Below are positions 26,372 to 35,649 of a stretch of DNA of 64,000 bases, in pieces. The DNA is taken from positions 918,501 through 982,500 of the forward strand of contig NZ_CP107030.1 of assembly GCF_027474825.1 (NCBI RefSeq). The letters are read 5' to 3'. A model generated the notes under the pieces. The model saw only the letters and a program-made list of their open reading frames with translations, was not told where the DNA came from and ran no database searches. The translations under genes and the position numbers were made by a program. Position 1 is the first letter of the stretch; every line of letters starts with the position of its first letter. This DNA is from Maribacter halichondriae (GTDB lineage: Bacteria > Bacteroidota > Bacteroidia > Flavobacteriales > Flavobacteriaceae).

Positions 26372-28789
26372 ATGAAGTTTATGAAATTCCTCCTCTCCTT
26401 ATTGCTTACCGCTATTGTTTTTTATGGTTTAAATTCAAAACTAGGAAGCATTCCGCCGCTCGGGAAATTTTTAGACCCCATTCACGGTATTTGGCAAAAT
26501 GATAAAACCGAGGGCCAAAATGTGGAAGCATTAGCGATTACAGGTTTAAAAGAAGAAATTACCGTTCACTACGACAAACATCTGATTCCGCATATTTTTG
26601 CACAAAACGATGCAGACCTATATTTCGCACAGGGTTACATCACTGCCAAACATCGCCTTTGGCAAATGGAATTCCAGACCCACGCCGCAGCCGGTCGAAT
26701 TTCTGAACTTATCGGGGAAGCCGCTATTGAATTCGATAGGGGCCAACGTCGCAAAGGCATGGTTTTCGGGGCGGAGAATTCCCTGAAAAAAATGCGTGAG
26801 AATCCTGAAACTTTACAATTCGTTGAGGCCTATCGCGATGGAATCAACCAGTATATCGACCAATTGACGGTTGAAGACTATCCGGTAGAATACAAATTAC
26901 TCGACTATAGCCCCGAACCGTGGACGCTTAAAAAAACAGCTCTTTTACTCATGTATATGACCGATATGCTGGCCGGTGGTGATTCTGATTTGGAATATTC
27001 CAACTTTTTGAACAAATACGGGAAAGAGCGTCTTGATCTGTTGTATCCCGATTTCTTTGACACTATAGACCCCGTAATTCCAAAAGAACGGGATTGGAGT
27101 GAATGGGACGTGGTCGCCCATGACGTTCCGATAAGCGAACTACCAAAGGATACCATAACGGACATTTTGGAAAAACCCGACCCCGATAATGGTAGCAACA
27201 ATTGGGTGGTCGCTCCCGAAAAATCGTATTCCGGAAATCCCATTTTGGCCAATGACCCGCATCTTGGGCTTAAACTACCATCGATTTGGTTTGCCTTGCA
27301 ACTTGCCACGCCCGAAAAAAATACGTTCGGGGTCAGTCTGCCAGGCGCATTGGGCATTATCATAGGCTTTAACAACGATATTTCTTGGGGCCTTACCAAT
27401 GCGACCCGTGATGTCAGGGATTGGTACAAAATTGAGTTCACCGATGACCAACGAACTGCATATCGATACGACGGCGAATCGAGAAACGCGACCAAACGCA
27501 TCGAAGAAATCAAGGTCAGGAATGGCAAGACCGTGTACGACACAGTGGTATATACGCATCACGGACCTGTGAGCTATGATGCAAGTTTTAAAGGGAACGA
27601 CCAAAAAATAGGCTACGCCATGAAATGGACGGGACATCTTGGCGGCAACAATCAGCGGACATTCCTTGAACTCAACAAAGCCAAAAACTATGACGAATAT
27701 GCGAAGGCACTGAAATATCACGTTGCCCCGGCGCAGAACTTTATATTTTCTTCGACCGAAGGTGATATAGCGCTTTGGATACAGGGAACCTTCCCGAATA
27801 AATGGGAAGGTCAGGGAAAATTTTTAATGGACGGTAGTAATCCTAATCATGAATGGAAAGGTTTTATTCCACAGGAACACAACGCACATATTAAAAATCC
27901 CGAACAGGCTTTTTTGAGTTCAGCGAACCAGCATCCGGTGGACGAATCGTATCCGTATTATGTATTCAACGATGGCTATGAAACCTATCGCAATAGGGTC
28001 ATAAATGATTTTTTCAGGTCAAAGGAGAAATTCAATATTCAAGATTTCAAAGACTTGCACAACAACAACTATAATCTGATGGCTGCCGAATTGTTGCCCA
28101 ATATGCTCCAGCAGATGGATGTCTCCGCTTTGGATTCCGAGGAAAAGGAACTCTTTGATCAAGTCAAAACCTGGGATTACTTTAATGATATTGAAAAGAT
28201 AGGTCCGTCGATTTGGGAAGCTTGGTGGAGTGAATTGGCGCCACTGACATGGGATGAATTGGAAGCTGAAGAACTAGTGTTGGATTATCCCTTTAAATAT
28301 CAAACCATCTACCTACTCAAGAACAATCCGGATGATGAATTTATGGATGTTGTCGCTACCCCGGAAAAAGAGACGGCTAAAGATTTATTCCTGATATCCT
28401 TTAAAGAGGCCGTGAAGAATTTGAAAGCATGGAAAATTGAAAATGGAGATTACAATTGGGGCGAATACAAAGCTACTTACGTTGGGCATTTGTTACAGGC
28501 CCTGCCCGCATTTTCACGATTCAATCTACCCATTGGGGGTAACGGCAGTATCGTGAACGCCACCAAAAAAGACCATGGCCCATCTTGGCGCATGATCGTT
28601 GAGATGAGTTCGCCGCCCAAGGCACTCGGTGTTTATCCCGGCGGACAATCCGGTAACCCGGGAAGCAAATACTATGACAATTTTATCGACATCTGGGCGG
28701 CAGGTGACTATCTCGAACTTGACTTCATGCAAGACAAAAACCAAACGGAAAACATTTTGTTCAGCCAAACCTTGAATCCGAAACCATGA
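26372..28789 (+). CDS. Penicillin acylase family protein (Ntn hydrolase)
   Basis: 805 residues, full length for the family. An N-terminal hydrophobic helix suggests export; the precursor is expected to cleave itself before the Ser of PDNGSNNWVVAPEK (about residue 275), which becomes the N-terminal nucleophile of the beta subunit. Other hallmarks are NDPHLGLKLPSIWF, GVSLPGALGIIIGFNNDISWGLTNA and GGQSGNPGSKYYDNFIDIW near the end. Substrate may be N-acyl-homoserine lactones, penicillins or other amides. It overlaps the next gene by four bases (ATGA), suggesting coupled translation. Confidence 0.92.
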   Translation: MKFMKFLLSLLLTAIVFYGLNSKLGSIPPLGKFLDPIHGIWQNDKTEGQNVEALAITGLKEEITVHYDKHLIPHIFAQNDADLYFAQGYITAKHRLWQMEFQTHAAAGRISELIGEAAIEFDRGQRRKGMVFGAENSLKKMRENPETLQFVEAYRDGINQYIDQLTVEDYPVEYKLLDYSPEPWTLKKTALLLMYMTDMLAGGDSDLEYSNFLNKYGKERLDLLYPDFFDTIDPVIPKERDWSEWDVVAHDVPISELPKDTITDILEKPDPDNGSNNWVVAPEKSYSGNPILANDPHLGLKLPSIWFALQLATPEKNTFGVSLPGALGIIIGFNNDISWGLTNATRDVRDWYKIEFTDDQRTAYRYDGESRNATKRIEEIKVRNGKTVYDTVVYTHHGPVSYDASFKGNDQKIGYAMKWTGHLGGNNQRTFLELNKAKNYDEYAKALKYHVAPAQNFIFSSTEGDIALWIQGTFPNKWEGQGKFLMDGSNPNHEWKGFIPQEHNAHIKNPEQAFLSSANQHPVDESYPYYVFNDGYETYRNRVINDFFRSKEKFNIQDFKDLHNNNYNLMAAELLPNMLQQMDVSALDSEEKELFDQVKTWDYFNDIEKIGPSIWEAWWSELAPLTWDELEAEELVLDYPFKYQTIYLLKNNPDDEFMDVVATPEKETAKDLFLISFKEAVKNLKAWKIENGDYNWGEYKATYVGHLLQALPAFSRFNLPIGGNGSIVNATKKDHGPSWRMIVEMSSPPKALGVYPGGQSGNPGSKYYDNFIDIWAAGDYLELDFMQDKNQTENILFSQTLNPKP

Positions 28790-29142
28790 GGAAAAACATA
28801 TTGAACTTCATCATCACCATACTCGTTGCGGTAGTGCTTTCCCAATTTCTGCCCTGGTGGAGTATTATGGTCGCCGGTTTTCTTACCGGGTTTTCTATTC
28901 CTCTAAAAAGAATAGCGGTATTTCTAGTTCCTTTTTTGGCCATCGCATTGTTTTGGGCTGTTTCCGCCTATATGATAAGTTCAGGCAATGATTTTACGCT
29001 TGCCAAGAGAATAGCGGTTTTGTTCCCTTTGGATGGAAATGTGAACCTATTATTATTGATTACCGGAATTATTGGAGGGTTGGCAGCCGGCATCGCTGCC
29101 CTATTTGGCAAGCAATGTCAATTGCTATTTAAAAAATCGTGA
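28786..29142 (+). CDS. Small four-helix inner-membrane protein, unknown
   Basis: 118 residues, four hydrophobic segments (about 6-24, 26-44, 51-72 and 90-110). It starts in an ATGA overlap with the penicillin acylase stop, so the two are translated together, but I do not recognise a family. Sequence like ITGIIGGLAAGIAALFGKQCQLLFKKS at the end is ordinary for small membrane proteins. No function is assigned. Confidence 0.75.
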   Translation: MRKNILNFIITILVAVVLSQFLPWWSIMVAGFLTGFSIPLKRIAVFLVPFLAIALFWAVSAYMISSGNDFTLAKRIAVLFPLDGNVNLLLLITGIIGGLAAGIAALFGKQCQLLFKKS

Positions 29143-29149
29143 AAAAACT

Positions 29150-29830
29150 TTATGGCGTACTACTGCTGACCTGAAGCAATTTACCGTTGTAGAGTCGGTT
29201 TCCGGTCAAGGCGAAATCTTTGATATACTTTGCCATTTCCAAAGCCGTAATCGGAGCCTGATAACCTGGAAAGGCCTCTTCCAACATTTCGGTCTGTACG
29301 GCACCCAGCGCCAATACATTGAACGACGGACCTTTTTCCTTAAATTCCTCCGCCCAGAGTTCGGTCATGGTAATGACCGCCGCCTTACTCGAACTGTAAG
29401 CCGACAGGCCCGGAAATTTCATACTGCCCTGCACTCCACCCATGGAGCTTATGGTAACAACATGTCCATTTCTTGACATATGGGGAAGAACCAATTTTGT
29501 AACACTGGCTACTCCAAAAACATTGACGTGATACACGTCTTCAAATTCTTGTGAAGTGGTCTCCAAAAAAGGTTTATTCAATAATTTTCCTGCGTTATTG
29601 ATGAGAACATCCACCTCTGACCAATCACCTACCAAAGTATTTTGAAGCTTTTTCAAATCTGCAGAAACCGACAAATCGAAAGGAAAGGTAGTGATGTTCT
29701 TATGGCCTAGTTCTAAAATTGGTTTTTCGTTACGAGATAATGCCAATACCTGATGGCCTTCATCAGCAAAAAGTTTTGCCATTTCGAACCCAATACCCCG
29801 ACTTGAACCTGTAATGATTACGTTGTCCAT
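29150..29830 (-). CDS. Short-chain dehydrogenase/reductase (SDR)
   Basis: 226 residues, classical SDR length. The NAD(P)-binding glycine motif is ITGSSRGIGFEMA at the N-terminus, the NNAG motif is in DVLINNAGKLL, and the active-site Ser-Tyr-Lys appears as ISSMGGV...SAYSSSKAAV. NADP(H) preference is likely because of the Arg after the second Gly, but the substrate is unknown. It overlaps the stop of the M28 peptidase gene by one base on the same strand and is co-transcribed with it. The plus-strand operon ending at 29142 is convergent, eight bases away. Confidence 0.92.
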   Translation of the reverse strand: MDNVIITGSSRGIGFEMAKLFADEGHQVLALSRNEKPILELGHKNITTFPFDLSVSADLKKLQNTLVGDWSEVDVLINNAGKLLNKPFLETTSQEFEDVYHVNVFGVASVTKLVLPHMSRNGHVVTISSMGGVQGSMKFPGLSAYSSSKAAVITMTELWAEEFKEKGPSFNVLALGAVQTEMLEEAFPGYQAPITALEMAKYIKDFALTGNRLYNGKLLQVSSSTP

Positions 29831-30954
29831 TAGTTATACTTGATCATTTTAGTCATTGAATTTGAAATACTTTCAATCAAAGGAATGGATTTCTTGACCA
29901 CCGCGTCCATATGTCCAAAATCCATTAACTCAGCCTCGTCCCCTACTTTATGGTAGTGGTCAAAATTCGTGAAATCAAAAGTGCTAAAAGTTTGTGATGG
30001 CACATTGAAAACTTCGTGAAAAGCATAGTTATCGGATCGCTTAAAAAGATTGAACTCTTTGGCTTTGGGCAAAAATCCAATAAGATTTGAGCCTGCGTAT
30101 AGATTGCCCAATCCGGCCAAATTCGATTCTTCATAACCGGTCACATACATGAAGTAATTCTTACCCACCAAAGGCACGCCTACCATCTCAAAATTTAGCA
30201 TGGTGTAGAGGTCCATATTTTGTGCCTTTAATTTTTTGGCCAAGTGTTTTGCACCTAACAATCCTTTTTCCTCGCCACTGAACAAGGCGAAAATAATACT
30301 GCGTCGGTTCGATTTTGTTTTTCCAAAGTGTCTTGCTAGTTCAAGCACCGTAGTAGTGCCCGAGGCATTATCATTTGCGCCGTTGGCGATATTGTCCCCT
30401 CCTACACTTTCAATAATACCTATATGGTCATAGTGGGCCCCGATGACAACGAACTCGTTTTTGAGTTTTTTATCCGTTCCCTCTAAAAATCCAACAATGT
30501 TAAAAGCCGGTTTATCGAAATTGGAGAGGGTATCACGATACGAATAAAAATAGGGCGCAATATTGTTCGACTTAAAAATATCCTCTATATAACTGGCCGC
30601 TTTTTCAATTCCTTCGCTTCCGGTGTCACGACCTTGAAGTTCATCTGAGGTCAGATACGTCATGATTTCGGCTATTCTTTCCTTAGAAGAAAGTCCTTTA
30701 AAATCTTTAGCTGAGCTTTTTACCGATTCGAAAGAGGCATCCGGTGCATTCAACAAGGAAGCATCCTTAACATCCCCTGACATATCAACGGTTATCGAAC
30801 CATCGGATTCTTTACCATTCGTTTCCTTTCCTTCGAGTTTCTCCTTCTTGTAAACCGGCCTGCTATGAAGGGTAACGTCTTCATTGACTTTTGACGGACC
30901 ACAACCGATGAACAGTAAAAACACCAACAGGCCTAATAGCTTTTTCATTTCCAT
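29830..30954 (-). CDS. M28 family metallopeptidase, lipoprotein
   Basis: About 374 residues. The ATG at 30954 (MEMKKLLGLL) is preferred, because the upstream TTG at 30963 lies in the promoter box; 30948 is another candidate. Lipobox LLFIGCGPS at the N-terminus, so membrane anchored. The two-zinc aminopeptidase core is VIGAHYDHIG (about 170-178), NGANDNASGTTTVLELA (Asp ligand), LFSGEEKGLLGAKHLAK (Glu general base and ligand), NFEMVG and FDHYHKVGDE with the last His. It may cleave peptides outside the inner membrane. Downstream SDR is co-transcribed. Confidence 0.87.
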   Translation of the reverse strand: MEMKKLLGLLVFLLFIGCGPSKVNEDVTLHSRPVYKKEKLEGKETNGKESDGSITVDMSGDVKDASLLNAPDASFESVKSSAKDFKGLSSKERIAEIMTYLTSDELQGRDTGSEGIEKAASYIEDIFKSNNIAPYFYSYRDTLSNFDKPAFNIVGFLEGTDKKLKNEFVVIGAHYDHIGIIESVGGDNIANGANDNASGTTTVLELARHFGKTKSNRRSIIFALFSGEEKGLLGAKHLAKKLKAQNMDLYTMLNFEMVGVPLVGKNYFMYVTGYEESNLAGLGNLYAGSNLIGFLPKAKEFNLFKRSDNYAFHEVFNVPSQTFSTFDFTNFDHYHKVGDEAELMDFGHMDAVVKKSIPLIESISNSMTKMIKYN

Positions 30955-30960
30955 TTTTTT

Positions 30961-30968
30961 CAAAGGTA
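30961..30968 (-). promoter_or_regulatory. -7 promoter box TACCTTTG before the M28 peptidase gene
   Basis: Minus-strand TACCTTTG fits TAnnTTTG. Six A bases separate it from the ATG at 30954, so the expected start of transcription is at or one to two bases before the start codon. It lies directly after the terminator hairpin of the pdh genes. Confidence 0.5.
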
Positions 30969-30997
30969 AAAAAGCATCCTGTATAAAAGGATGCTTT
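30968..30997 (-). terminator. Rho-independent terminator after the pdh E2 gene
   Basis: AAAGCATCC / GGATGCTTT stem of nine pairs with a nine-base loop, followed on the minus strand by T bases (six in total). It lies 59 bases after the E2 stop. Confidence 0.65.
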
Positions 30998-31055
30998 ATA
31001 TATTTAAGTCCAAAAAGTTACTTGTCTCGAATCTAATCAGTAATTAAGCTTTCCG

Positions 31056-32729
31056 TTAAGCTAACATAGTAACCGGGTTTTCCAAAAAGGCCCGTAAGGT
31101 CAACAAGAATTGTGATCCAGTGGCACCATCGACCGTTCTATGGTCACAGGCCAAAGTTACAATCATTGTTTTACCGACTACAATTTCCCCGTTTCTCACA
31201 ACCGGTTTTTCAACAATCGCCCCAACCGATAAAATGGCTGAATTAGGCTGGTTGATAATCGAGGTGAACTCCACGATTCCGAACATACCTAAGTTAGAGA
31301 CTGTAAAGGTGCTTCCTTCCATTTCTGCAGGAGTCAATTTTTTGACTCGCGACCTGCCGGCCAAATCTTTCACAGAAGCCCCGATCTGCGTTAAACTCAT
31401 CTGATCCGTAAACTTCAGCACGGGAACTACCAGACCGTCATCAACGGCAACTGCGACACCAACATGTACATGATGATTGAAACGGGTGGTATCGCCATTC
31501 CAAGTCGTATTTACTTGCGGATGCTTCTTAAGGGCCATGGCACAAGCTTTGACCACCATATCGTTGAAAGAAACCTTGGTATCCGGCAAATCGTTGATTT
31601 TCACTCTTGAATCCCAGGCATTATCCATATCGACCTCTATGGTCAGATAGTAATGCGGAGCGGTGAATTTCGATTCGCTCAATCGCTTGGCGATGGTCTT
31701 TCGCATCTGCGAGTTTTTGACCTCTTCACTACCTTCTTCACCTACGGGCAAGTTTACCGGAGCCGCAATAGCATTACTTGCCAAAGCGGGTGTGTCCGCT
31801 GTTGCAGCAGGTTGTGCCGATTTCTGTTTCGGTTGATAATTTTCTACATCTTTCTTCACAATCCGCCCATGATCGCCAGATCCACTTAGCTCCGATAGCG
31901 GAATACCTTTTTCTTTGGCAATTTTTTTGGCTAAAGGAGAAGCAAATATTCGTTGTCCATCACTAACCGTTTTTGTCTCGGTGGTCGATGCCTCTGCGGA
32001 AGTTTCTTGCTTTTGTTCCACAGGTTTTTCTGCTGGAGAAGATTCGCTTTCCTTCTTGGCGGACGATCCGGCATTTAGCACCGCATCGACATTGGTGCCT
32101 TCAGGACCGATAACCGCAAGTACGGCATCGACAGGGGAAGATTCACCTTCTTGGATACCGATGTACAATAAAGTTCCTGAATAGAAGGACTCAAATTCCA
32201 TAGTCGCTTTATCGGTCTCGATTTCAGCCAGTATATCACCTTCCTCGACTTTATCGCCAACTTTCTTCAACCAACTTGCCACGGTACCTTCTTCCATGGT
32301 GTCGCTCAGACGAGGCATTTTTATGATTTCCACATCTTCAGGTATTTCGGATGAAGTATTGCCGCTATCCGTTGCTTTATCAGAAGAAGCTGTAACAGCT
32401 TCTTCTTTTGGCTCAGGTGATGATTCTTCTTCGGAGGACTCATCTTCTGATGAAGATTCGGCGCCATTCAACAAACTAGAAATATCCTCACCTTCCTCAC
32501 CGATTATAGCCAAAAGCGTATCAACGGGAGCACCATCTCCCTCATCGATACCAATATGCAGAAGTGTGCCTTCATGGAAAGACTCAAACTCCATAGTAGC
32601 CTTATCGGTTTCGATTTCGGCCAAAATATCCCCTTCTTCCACTTTATCCCCTACTTTTTTCAACCATTTGGCAACGGTGCCTTCCTCCATGGTATCACTT
32701 AAACGGGGCATGTTGATTACTTCTGCCAT
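31056..32729 (-). CDS. pdhC: Pyruvate dehydrogenase complex dihydrolipoamide acetyltransferase (E2)
   Basis: 557 residues. Transfers acetyl groups to CoA in the pyruvate dehydrogenase complex. Two lipoyl domains (about 3-78 and 136-211) each carry the lipoyl lysine in EIETDKATMEFES (K43 in the first), joined by Ser/Glu-rich linkers. A peripheral-subunit-binding domain (about 255-290, IFASPLAKKIAKEKGIPLSEL) and the catalytic domain follow, with DHRTVDGATG near the C-terminus holding the catalytic His and Asp. The two lipoyl segments are nearly identical over long stretches at DNA level, a recombination risk. It follows pdhA by 3 bases, and a terminator ends the unit. Confidence 0.96.
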   Translation of the reverse strand: MAEVINMPRLSDTMEEGTVAKWLKKVGDKVEEGDILAEIETDKATMEFESFHEGTLLHIGIDEGDGAPVDTLLAIIGEEGEDISSLLNGAESSSEDESSEEESSPEPKEEAVTASSDKATDSGNTSSEIPEDVEIIKMPRLSDTMEEGTVASWLKKVGDKVEEGDILAEIETDKATMEFESFYSGTLLYIGIQEGESSPVDAVLAVIGPEGTNVDAVLNAGSSAKKESESSPAEKPVEQKQETSAEASTTETKTVSDGQRIFASPLAKKIAKEKGIPLSELSGSGDHGRIVKKDVENYQPKQKSAQPAATADTPALASNAIAAPVNLPVGEEGSEEVKNSQMRKTIAKRLSESKFTAPHYYLTIEVDMDNAWDSRVKINDLPDTKVSFNDMVVKACAMALKKHPQVNTTWNGDTTRFNHHVHVGVAVAVDDGLVVPVLKFTDQMSLTQIGASVKDLAGRSRVKKLTPAEMEGSTFTVSNLGMFGIVEFTSIINQPNSAILSVGAIVEKPVVRNGEIVVGKTMIVTLACDHRTVDGATGSQFLLTLRAFLENPVTMLA

Positions 32730-32732
32730 TTC

Positions 32733-33734
32733 TTATAATTTATGTTGTACAAATGGAAAATCTTCTTGTTCGTAAACCATATCGTACAATTGGTTCACAG
32801 GTGGATATTCAGACTCTTCGGCGAATTTCTCACATTCGGAGACCAAGCTCTTTACTCGCTTGTCGATTGTCTTGATTTCTTCGTCGGTCGCATATTTATT
32901 CTCCTTGATAATATCCAAGACTTGGGAAATCGGATCTATTTTCTTGTATTCCTCCACTTCTTCCTTTGTTCGATAGTGCTGAGCATCGGACATGGAATGA
33001 CCGCGATACCGATACGTTTTCATTTCCAAGAAAGTCGGGCCTCCACCACTTCGGGCGCGTTCAATAGCTTTGCTCATTTCTTCGGCAACCGTAACAGGAT
33101 TCATTCCATCGACCGGTCCACATGGCATTTCATAGCCAAGACCTAGTTTCCAAATTTCCGTGGAATATGAAGTTCTCGCGACGGAAGTTCCCATCGCATA
33201 TCCATTATTTTCACAAATAAATACAACGGGTAATTGCCAGAGCATGGCCAAATTGAACGTTTCATGTAAAGATCCCTGGCGAACGGCACCATCACCCATA
33301 TAACAAAGTGTCACATTATCACGACCGTGATATTTATCACCGAAAGCCATACCAGCTCCTAACGGAATTTGTCCGCCCACAATCCCGTGACCGCCATGAA
33401 ATCGGTGTTCTTTAGAGAATATATGCATAGAGCCCCCCATACCTTTAGAGGTGCCTGTAACCTTGCCATAGAGCTCGGCCATTACTTTTCTCGGGTCTAC
33501 ACCCATACCTATAGGCTGAACATGGTTGCGATATGCCGTAATCATTCTATCCTTGGTGAGGTCCATGGCGTGCAACGCGCCCGCCAATACGGCCTCTTGG
33601 CCATTGTACAGGTGTAAAAAACCCCTTACCTTTTGTTGTATATAGACAGCAGCGAGTTTATCTTCGAACTTGCGCCAGAAGAGCATATCCTCGTACCATT
33701 TTAGGTAGGTCTCTTTGGTTATTTTTTCCATCAA
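32733..33734 (-). CDS. pdhA: Pyruvate dehydrogenase (acetyl-transferring) E1 component subunit alpha
   Basis: 333 residues. Thiamine-diphosphate-dependent decarboxylation of pyruvate, first step of the complex. The ThDP motif begins at CYMGDGAVRQGSLHETFN (about 159-175) and ends in ENNGYAMGTS, the GDG...NN pattern being typical. Phosphorylation-loop-like YRYRGHSMSD is at about 245. The E1 beta partner is not adjacent; in Flavobacteriaceae pdhB is often encoded elsewhere. It opens a two-gene unit with the E2 gene. A TATTTTTG box lies about 76 bases upstream, at 33810, giving a leader of about 70 bases. Confidence 0.95.
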   Translation of the reverse strand: MMEKITKETYLKWYEDMLFWRKFEDKLAAVYIQQKVRGFLHLYNGQEAVLAGALHAMDLTKDRMITAYRNHVQPIGMGVDPRKVMAELYGKVTGTSKGMGGSMHIFSKEHRFHGGHGIVGGQIPLGAGMAFGDKYHGRDNVTLCYMGDGAVRQGSLHETFNLAMLWQLPVVFICENNGYAMGTSVARTSYSTEIWKLGLGYEMPCGPVDGMNPVTVAEEMSKAIERARSGGGPTFLEMKTYRYRGHSMSDAQHYRTKEEVEEYKKIDPISQVLDIIKENKYATDEEIKTIDKRVKSLVSECEKFAEESEYPPVNQLYDMVYEQEDFPFVQHKL

Positions 33735-33809
33735 TTTGGTGTTTTAAGTAGATTTCAGGTCTTATAAAAATAGGCCGTCCCAGATATCGGTGACACTATA
33801 CCAGAACAA

Positions 33810-33817
33810 CAAAAATA
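33810..33817 (-). promoter_or_regulatory. -7 promoter box TATTTTTG for pdhA-pdhC
   Basis: Minus-strand TATTTTTG (TAnnTTTG). The predicted transcript would have a leader of about 70 bases before the pdhA ATG at 33734. Confidence 0.45.
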
Positions 33818-33930
33818 CACATATAAATCAATCGGTAAAAAAAAACGAAGTAAAAGGTCTCAGATAAAAGGAATGTCCATTATCCTTATAAATTTATGGC
33901 ACAATTCTTATAAAATAAGCACGGAAATTT

Positions 33931-34416
33931 CTATTTCAAAAATGAGCTGTCGAAAGCTAATGGCAATATATCGCCAACAGAGTGACATTTGTAAATGAGG
34001 CCTTGCTCTCCCATTAATAATAGTGCTATAGGAGTGCCCTGCTTTGCTTCATATTCCAAAATGGATTGGCGACAATTTCCACATGGTGCTGCAGGCCTAT
34101 GTACGGTATAAACCTTCGAAGCGGCACTGATGGCGATGGATTTTATAATTACTCCCGGATACCTGGCACCCGCTTGAAACATGGCAACACGTTCTGCACA
34201 AAGACCTGAAGGGTAGGAAGCATTTTCTTGGTTGTTTCCAATGACAACCTCTCCGTTTTCCAATAGCACAGCGGCACCTACCTGAAAATTACTGTAAGGA
34301 GCATAGGCATTCTTACGAGTTTCTATTGCCTTTAGCATCAATGATTTTTCTTCTTGCGAAAGTTCTTCCAACGTATCGTAAGTAATGAGTTCAAAAGAAA
34401 CGGTCTGCTTTTTCAT
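33931..34416 (-). CDS. cdd: Cytidine deaminase
   Basis: About 161 residues from the ATG at 34416 (MKKQTVSFEL). Deaminates cytidine and deoxycytidine to uridines in pyrimidine salvage. The zinc site is Cys in SGLCAERVAMF (with the catalytic Glu) and the two Cys of APCGNCRQSI, the tetrameric three-cysteine type. A longer frame extends to 34524 but runs through the terminator palindrome and porV end, so it is rejected. Downstream of porV, upstream of pdhA (197-base gap); as I recall, cdd and pdhA commonly stand beside porV in Flavobacteriaceae. Confidence 0.93.
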   Translation of the reverse strand: MKKQTVSFELITYDTLEELSQEEKSLMLKAIETRKNAYAPYSNFQVGAAVLLENGEVVIGNNQENASYPSGLCAERVAMFQAGARYPGVIIKSIAISAASKVYTVHRPAAPCGNCRQSILEYEAKQGTPIALLLMGEQGLIYKCHSVGDILPLAFDSSFLK

Positions 34417-34449
34417 GCTTTTTTGCTTAGGAAGGGATTGTACTAAAAT

Positions 34450-34479
34450 AATAAAACCCGCACTAGTGCGGGTTTTATT
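34450..34479. terminator. Perfect 30-base palindromic terminator between porV and cdd
   Basis: A perfect inverted repeat, with 15-base arms AATAAAACCCGCACT / AGTGCGGGTTTTATT and no loop bases beyond the centre. The GC core is flanked by A/T runs on both sides, so it could terminate transcription in either direction. It lies right after porV (stop at 34502) and about 34 bases before cdd. Confidence 0.7.
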
Positions 34480-34501
34480 GAAATATAAATTCTTTATTAT
34501 A

Positions 34502-35649
34502 TTATTCATTATAAAACTCTTCACCTAAACTAAAGGTAAGCGAAAAGCGCAATGTATTTTCCAATGGGTTTTTAACCTGTGATGTCGAGAACAAATATGA
34601 AAGGTCGATTTGGGCGGCCTTAAATTTAAATCCGGCACCAAGGGTGAAAAATTTTCTAGAACCTTTTTCCTCGCTTTCATTAAAATATCCGGTTCGCACC
34701 ATAAAGGCATCTTGGTACACATATTCTGCACCCAAAGCCCAAGTGAACTCTTTTAACTCTTCTCCAAAACCATCAGGAGCATCTCCAAATGATTTGAACA
34801 AGCCGTTAAAAAAACCGATTTGTTGGTATTCATCGTTGTCGGCACTATCAACATCTCCATCATTATCGAAATCTTGCGGTGTCGGCACCAAAAGCTTGTT
34901 GAATTCAGTAGTCAGGCCAATTACGTTATCTTGGTCAAGTATGAAATCAAAACCTAGCCCAAGTTTCATATTGGTGGGCAAAAAGTTTTCTTGGCCACCT
35001 TGGTCGTACTGAATCTTACCCCCGAGGTTCGATAGGTTGAAACCTCCCTCCAACGACCATCGAAACTATTGTAGGCTATTTCACGAGAACGGTAGAAACC
35101 GGCAACGTCAACGGCGAAAGAACTTCCTGGTTTGGAATCTACATCCCCATTTTGTGGCAATTTCAAGTTTGATCGTATATATCTACCTCCGACTGCCATG
35201 GAAAATGTTGGACTCAATTTTAAGGAGTAAGAACCATCTAAGGCCAACTCGTTAGGTTTGGCCAATGTACCCGGATCGTTGGCAAATTGTCGTAATTCGA
35301 TTTCGCCCAAGGTAAAATATCGCAAGCCGATGGCAAATGCGCTGTTCTCATCGATTTTATTGTAGAAACTCGCGTTTAACAACGATATGTCGGTAATTAT
35401 ACTCTCCAAATACGGCGTATAACTTAACCCTATACCCATTTTTCGTTCGGCAAAGGCAAATTTTGCGGGGTTCCACTGTTGCGAAAAGGCATCCGTTGAA
35501 GTCGCCACACCCATATCGCCCATACCCGCAGACCTAGCGTCTGCTGCAATGGTCAAAAACGGCACTGCGGTCGTAATAACCCTTTCATCTTGTTGAGCGG
35601 TGGTCTTAAGGCCAATGGCCAAAATAATAAGTAATGCAAGTTTTTTCAT
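34502..35649 (-). CDS. porV: T9SS outer-membrane protein PorV, frame broken near 35043-35051
   Basis: About 382 residues when joined. PorV is an outer-membrane FadL-like beta-barrel that carries secreted cargo between the T9SS translocon and the PorU sortase. A signal peptide (MKKLALLIILAIGLKTTAQ) precedes TTAVPFLTIAADARSAGMGDMGVATSTD, strongly diagnostic. The frame shifts at TGGAGGGAGG (minus strand, CCC at 35046-35048): one more G restores RWRGGFNLSNLGGKIQYD, the family's usual sequence, and the second part ends ..LRFSLTFSLGEEFYNE. The intact gene is needed for T9SS function, so I suspect a sequencing indel. The gene is divergent from gldJ; its usual neighbour porU is absent. Confidence 0.88.
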
